From assembly GCA_964019055.1 (NCBI GenBank), contig OZ025212.1, positions 8,113,109-8,177,108 of the forward strand: a stretch of DNA of 64,000 nucleotides. Direction: 5' to 3'. The translations under genes were made by a program, and so were the position numbers. Every line of letters starts with the position of its first letter. Within the stretch, counting starts at the first letter, position 1. Positions 59,692-64,000 of the stretch are shown here, in pieces. This DNA is from Anthopleura xanthogrammica. Taxonomy: Eukaryota > Cnidaria > Anthozoa > Actiniaria > Actiniidae. The notes below the pieces were generated by a model. It was not told where the DNA came from, ran no database searches, and saw only the letters and a program-made list of their open reading frames with translations.

Positions 59692-62600
59692 TTGGATGGG
59701 CGTAACAGAATAAGAATGTACACGAGATCGATTGGATGGGCGTAACAGAATAAGAATGTACACGAGATGGATTGGATGGGCGTAACAGAATAAGAATGTA
59801 CACGAGATGGATTGGATGGGCGTATCAGAATAAGAATGTACACGAGATGGATTTCATGGGCGTATCAGAATAAGAATGTACACGAGATGGATTGGATGGG
59901 CGTAACCGAATAAGAATGTACACGAGATGGATTGGATGGGCGTAACAGAATAAGAATGTACACGAGATGGATTGGATGGGCGTAACAGAATAAGAATGTA
60001 CACGAGTTGGATTGGTTTGGCGTATCAGAATAAGAATGTACACGATATGGATTGGATGGGTGAATCAGAATAGGAATATACTTGAGATATATTGGATGGC
60101 CGTATCAGAATAAGAATGTACACGAAATGGATTGGATGGGCGTATCAAAATAAGAATGTACACGAGATGGATTGGATGGACGTATCAAAATAAGAATTTA
60201 TACGAGATGGATTGGAAGGACGTATCAGAATAAGAATGTACTCGAGATGGATTGGATGGGCGTATCAGAATTAGAATGTACAAGAGATAGATTGGATGGG
60301 CGTATCAGAATAAGAATGTACACGAGATGGATTGGATGGCATCTCAGAATAAGAATATACACGAGATGGATTGGATAGGTGCATCAGAATAAGAATGTAC
60401 ACGAGTTATATTGGATGGGCGTATCAGAATAAGAATGTACCCGAGATGGATTGGATGGGCGTATCAAAATAAGAATGTACACGAGATGGATTGGATGGGA
60501 GTATCAAAATAAGAAATAACACGAGATGGATTGGATGGGCGCATCAGAATTAGAATGTACAAGAGATGGATTGGATGGACGTATCAAAAAAAGAATGTAC
60601 ACGAGATGGATTGGATAGGCGTATCAGAATAAGAATGTACACGAGATGGATTTGATGGACGGATCAGAATATGAATATACACGAGATGGATTGGATAGAC
60701 GTATCAGAATAAGAATGTACACGAGATGGATTGGATGGCATCTCAGAATAAGAATATACACGAGATGGATTGGATAGGTGCATCAGAATAAGAATGTACA
60801 CGAGTTATATTGGATGGGCGTATCAGAATACGAATGTACTCGAGATGGATTGGATGGGCGTATCAAAATAAGAATGTACACGAGATGGATTGGATGGCCG
60901 TATCAGAATAAGAATGTACACGAGATGGATTGGATGGGCGTAACCGAATAAGAATGTACACGAGATATATTGGATGGCCGTATCAGAATAAGAATGTACA
61001 CGAGATATATTGGATGGACGTATCAGAATAAGAATGTACACGAGATGGATTGGATGGGCGTATCAAAATACGAATGTACTCGAGATGGATTGGATGGCCG
61101 TATCAGAATAAGAATGTACACGAGATGGATTGGATGGCCGTATCAAAATAAGAATGTACACGAGATGGATTGGATGGCCGTATCAGAATAAGAATGTACA
61201 CGAGATGGATTGGATGGACGTATCAGAATAAGAATGTACACGAGATGGATTGGATGGGCGTATCAAAATAATAATGTACACGAGATGGATTGGATGGGCG
61301 TATCAAAATACGAATGTACTCGAGATGGATTGGATGGCCGTATCAGAATAAGAATGTACACGAGATGGATTGGATGGGCGTATCAAAATAAGAATGTACA
61401 CGAGATGGATTGGATGGCCGTATCAGAATAAGAATGTACACGAGATGGATTGGATGGCCGTATCAAAATAAGAATGTACACGAGATGGATTGGATGGGCG
61501 TATGAAAATAAGAATGTACACGAAATGGATTGGATGGGCGTAACAGAATAAGAATGTACACGAGATGGATTAGATGGGCGTATCAGAATAAGAATGTAAA
61601 CGAGATGGATTGGATGGGTGAATCAGAATAAGAATGTCCACAGGATGGATTGAATGGGCGTATCAGAATTAGAATGTACAAGAAAGGGATTGGATGGGCG
61701 TATCAGAATAAGAATGTACACGAGATGGATTGGATGGGCGTATCAGAATAAGAATGTAAACGAGATGGATTGGATGGGTGAATCAGAATAAGAATGTACA
61801 CGAGATGGATTAGATGTGCGTATCAGAATAAGAATGTAAACGAGATGGATTGGATGGGTGAATCAGAATAAGAATGTACACGAGATGGATTAGATGTGCG
61901 TATCAGAATAAGAATGTACAGGAGATGGATTGGATGGGAGTATCAGAATAAGAATGTACACGAGATGGATTGGATGGGCGCATCAGTATTAGAATGTACA
62001 AGAGATAGATTGGAAGGACGTATCAGAATAAGAATGTACTCGAGATGGATTGGATGGGCGTATGAGAATTAGAATGTACAAGAGATGGATTGGATGGGCG
62101 TATCAGAATAAGAATGTACACGAGATGGATTGGATGGGCGTATCAGAATAAAAATGTACACGAGATGGATTGGTTGGGCATATCAGAATAAGAATGTACA
62201 CGAGATGGATTGGATGGGAGAATCAGAATAAGAATATACACGAGATATATTGGATGGCCGTATCAGAATAAGAATGTACACGAGATATATTGGATGGACG
62301 TATCAGAATAAGAATGTACAGGAGATAGATTGGATGGGCGTATCAAAATACGAATGTACTCGAGATGGATTGGATGGGCGTATCAAAATAAGAATGTACA
62401 CGAGATGGATTGGATGGGCGTATCAGAATAAGAATGTACACGAGTTGGATTGGTTTGGCGTATCAGAATAAGAATGTACACGATATGGATTGGATGGGTG
62501 AATCAGAATAGGAATATACTTGAGATATATTGGATGGCCGTATCAGAATAAGAATGTAAACGAAATGGATTGGATGGGTGTATCAGAATAAGAATGTACA

Positions 62601-64000
62601 CGAGATGGATTGGATGGGTGTATAAGAATTAGAATGTACAGGACATGGATTCGATGGGTGTATCAGAATAGAAATATACACTTGATGGATTGGATGGGCG
62701 TATCAGAATAAGAATGTACACGAGATGGATTGGATGGCCGTATCAGAATAAGAATGTACACGAGATGGATTGGATGGGCGTAACCGAATAAGAATGTACA
62801 CGAGATATATTGGATGGCCGTATCAGAATAAGAATGTACACGAGATATATTGGATGGACGTATCAGAATAAGAATGTACACGAGATGGATTGGATGGGCG
62901 TATCAAAATACGAATGTACTCGAGATGGATTGGATGGGCGTATCAAAATAAGAATGTACACGAGATGGATTGGATGGGCGTATCAGAATAAGAATGTACA
63001 CGAGTTGGATTGGTTTGGCGTATCAGAATAAGAATGTACACGATATGGATTGGATGGGTGAATCAGAATAGGAATATACATGAGATATATTGGATGGCCG
63101 TATCAGAATAAGAATGTACACGAAATGGATTGGATGGGCGTATCAAAATAAGAATGTACACGAGATGGATTGGATGGGCGTATCAGAATAAGAATGTACA
63201 CGAGATGGATTGGATGGCATCTCAGAATAAGAATATACACGAGATGGATTGGATAGGTGCATCAGAATAAGAATGTACACGAGTTATATTGGATGGGCGT
63301 ATCAGAATACGAATGTACTCGAGATGGATTGGATGGGCGTATCAAAATAAGAATGTACACGAGATGGATTGGATGGCCGTATCAGAATAAGAATGTACAC
63401 GAGATGGATTGGATGGGCGTAACCGAATAAGAATGTACACGAGATGGATTGGATGGCCGTATCAGAATAAGAATGCACTCGAGATGGATTGGATGGGCGT
63501 ATGAGAATTAGAATGTACAAGAGATGGATTGGATGGGCGTATCAGAATAAGAATGTACACGAGATGGATTGGATGGGCGTATCAGAATAAAAATGTACAC
63601 GAGATGGATTGGTTGGGCATATCAGAATAAGAATGTACACGAGATGGATTGGATGGGAGAATCAGAATAAGAATATACACGAGATATATTGGATGGCCGT
63701 ATCAGAATAAGAATGTACACGAGATATATTGGATGGACGTATCAGAATAAGAATGTACAGGAGATAGATTGGATGGGCGTATCAAAATACGAATGTACTC
63801 GAGATGGATTGGATGGGCGTATCAAAATAAGAATGTACACGAGATGGATTGGATGGGCGTATCAGAATAAGAATGTACACGAGTTGGATTGGTTTGGCGT
63901 ATCAGAATAAGAATGTACACGATATGGATTGGATGGGTGAATCAGAATAGGAATATACTTGAGATATATTGGATGGCCGTATCAGAATAAGAATGTAAAC
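59692..64000. repeat. 40-bp satellite array, about 107 copies, open at window end
   Basis: The unit is ggatgggcgtatcagaataa plus gaatgtacacgagatggatt, strictly 40 bp with few indels. Variants (ggccg, gttatatt, acgaatgtactcg, ggtttggcg) recur in the same order at long spacing, for example starting at 62250, 62810 (14 units later) and 63689 (22 units later, less one base). The unit is not a multiple of three; the 72-73 residue open frames on both strands are by-products. Confidence 0.98.

Noticed and set aside
59553..63910. Repeated 72-73 residue open frames on both strands, and the thought of a CRISPR-like array
   Set aside because: They are satellite readings. There are no unique spacers between repeats; variants are point changes of one 40-bp unit, and the genome is eukaryotic.

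Overview
The window is eukaryotic, AT-rich and dominated by repeats. It has spliced genes with GT-AG introns, TATA-box promoters, AATAAA signals, Penelope-like, L1/Tx1-like and CR1-like retroelements, a Ty3/gypsy element, many foldback (MITE-like) DNA elements and large microsatellites. This repeat mix, together with an interspersed repeat at 36.3 kb that I associate with hexacoral genomes, suggests an anthozoan cnidarian (stony coral or anemone). That is inference; no housekeeping gene is present to anchor it.

The only host genes I can support are a cluster of small secreted prepropeptide genes, all on the + strand, between 1.7 and 47.5 kb. I call them A (1742), B (5002), C1-C6 (11900, 18592, 22341, 25764, 30447, 35625), D (43397) and E (45843). 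They share one plan: a TATA box, usually about 105 nt before the ATG; a first exon of 33-48 codons with a signal peptide and a short variable segment ending in a basic site, nearly always G-K/R-R; a phase-0 donor; and, in A, B, C6, D and E, a second exon with a short peptide carrying C-x-x-A-[RE] and further cysteines. I do not recognise the family.

From 1 to 7 kb lie a Penelope-like relic, tandem genes A and B (duplicated segments about 3.26 kb apart) and a MITE. From 7.1 to 37.2 kb lie six diverged tandem units, each with one C first exon; only the last (C6) has a recognisable second exon. The units differ by MITE, SINE and LINE insertions, an inversion in unit 1 and a minisatellite expansion after C5. 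From 37.2 to 43 kb lie a trinucleotide array, Penelope-like and CR1-like fragments and foldbacks. D and E follow; the E intron holds a (GA)n array and a 600-bp TTCA/TTCG array.

From 49.0 to 57.5 kb lies a minus-strand L1/Tx1-like LINE flanked by a 253-bp direct repeat that looks like an exceptionally long target-site duplication. Its ORF1 is interrupted by a complete Ty3/gypsy element (51650-56150) with identical 97-bp LTRs and a 5-bp target duplication. The LINE ORF2 has lost most of its endonuclease and its reverse transcriptase core. A SINE and foldbacks follow, and from 59.69 kb to the window end runs a 40-bp satellite with higher-order structure.

The most interesting system is the prepropeptide cluster: conserved signal-peptide exons with fast-changing peptide segments, and several promoter-plus-first-exon cassettes upstream of a single recognisable Cys exon, which raises the possibility of alternative first exons sharing one second exon.
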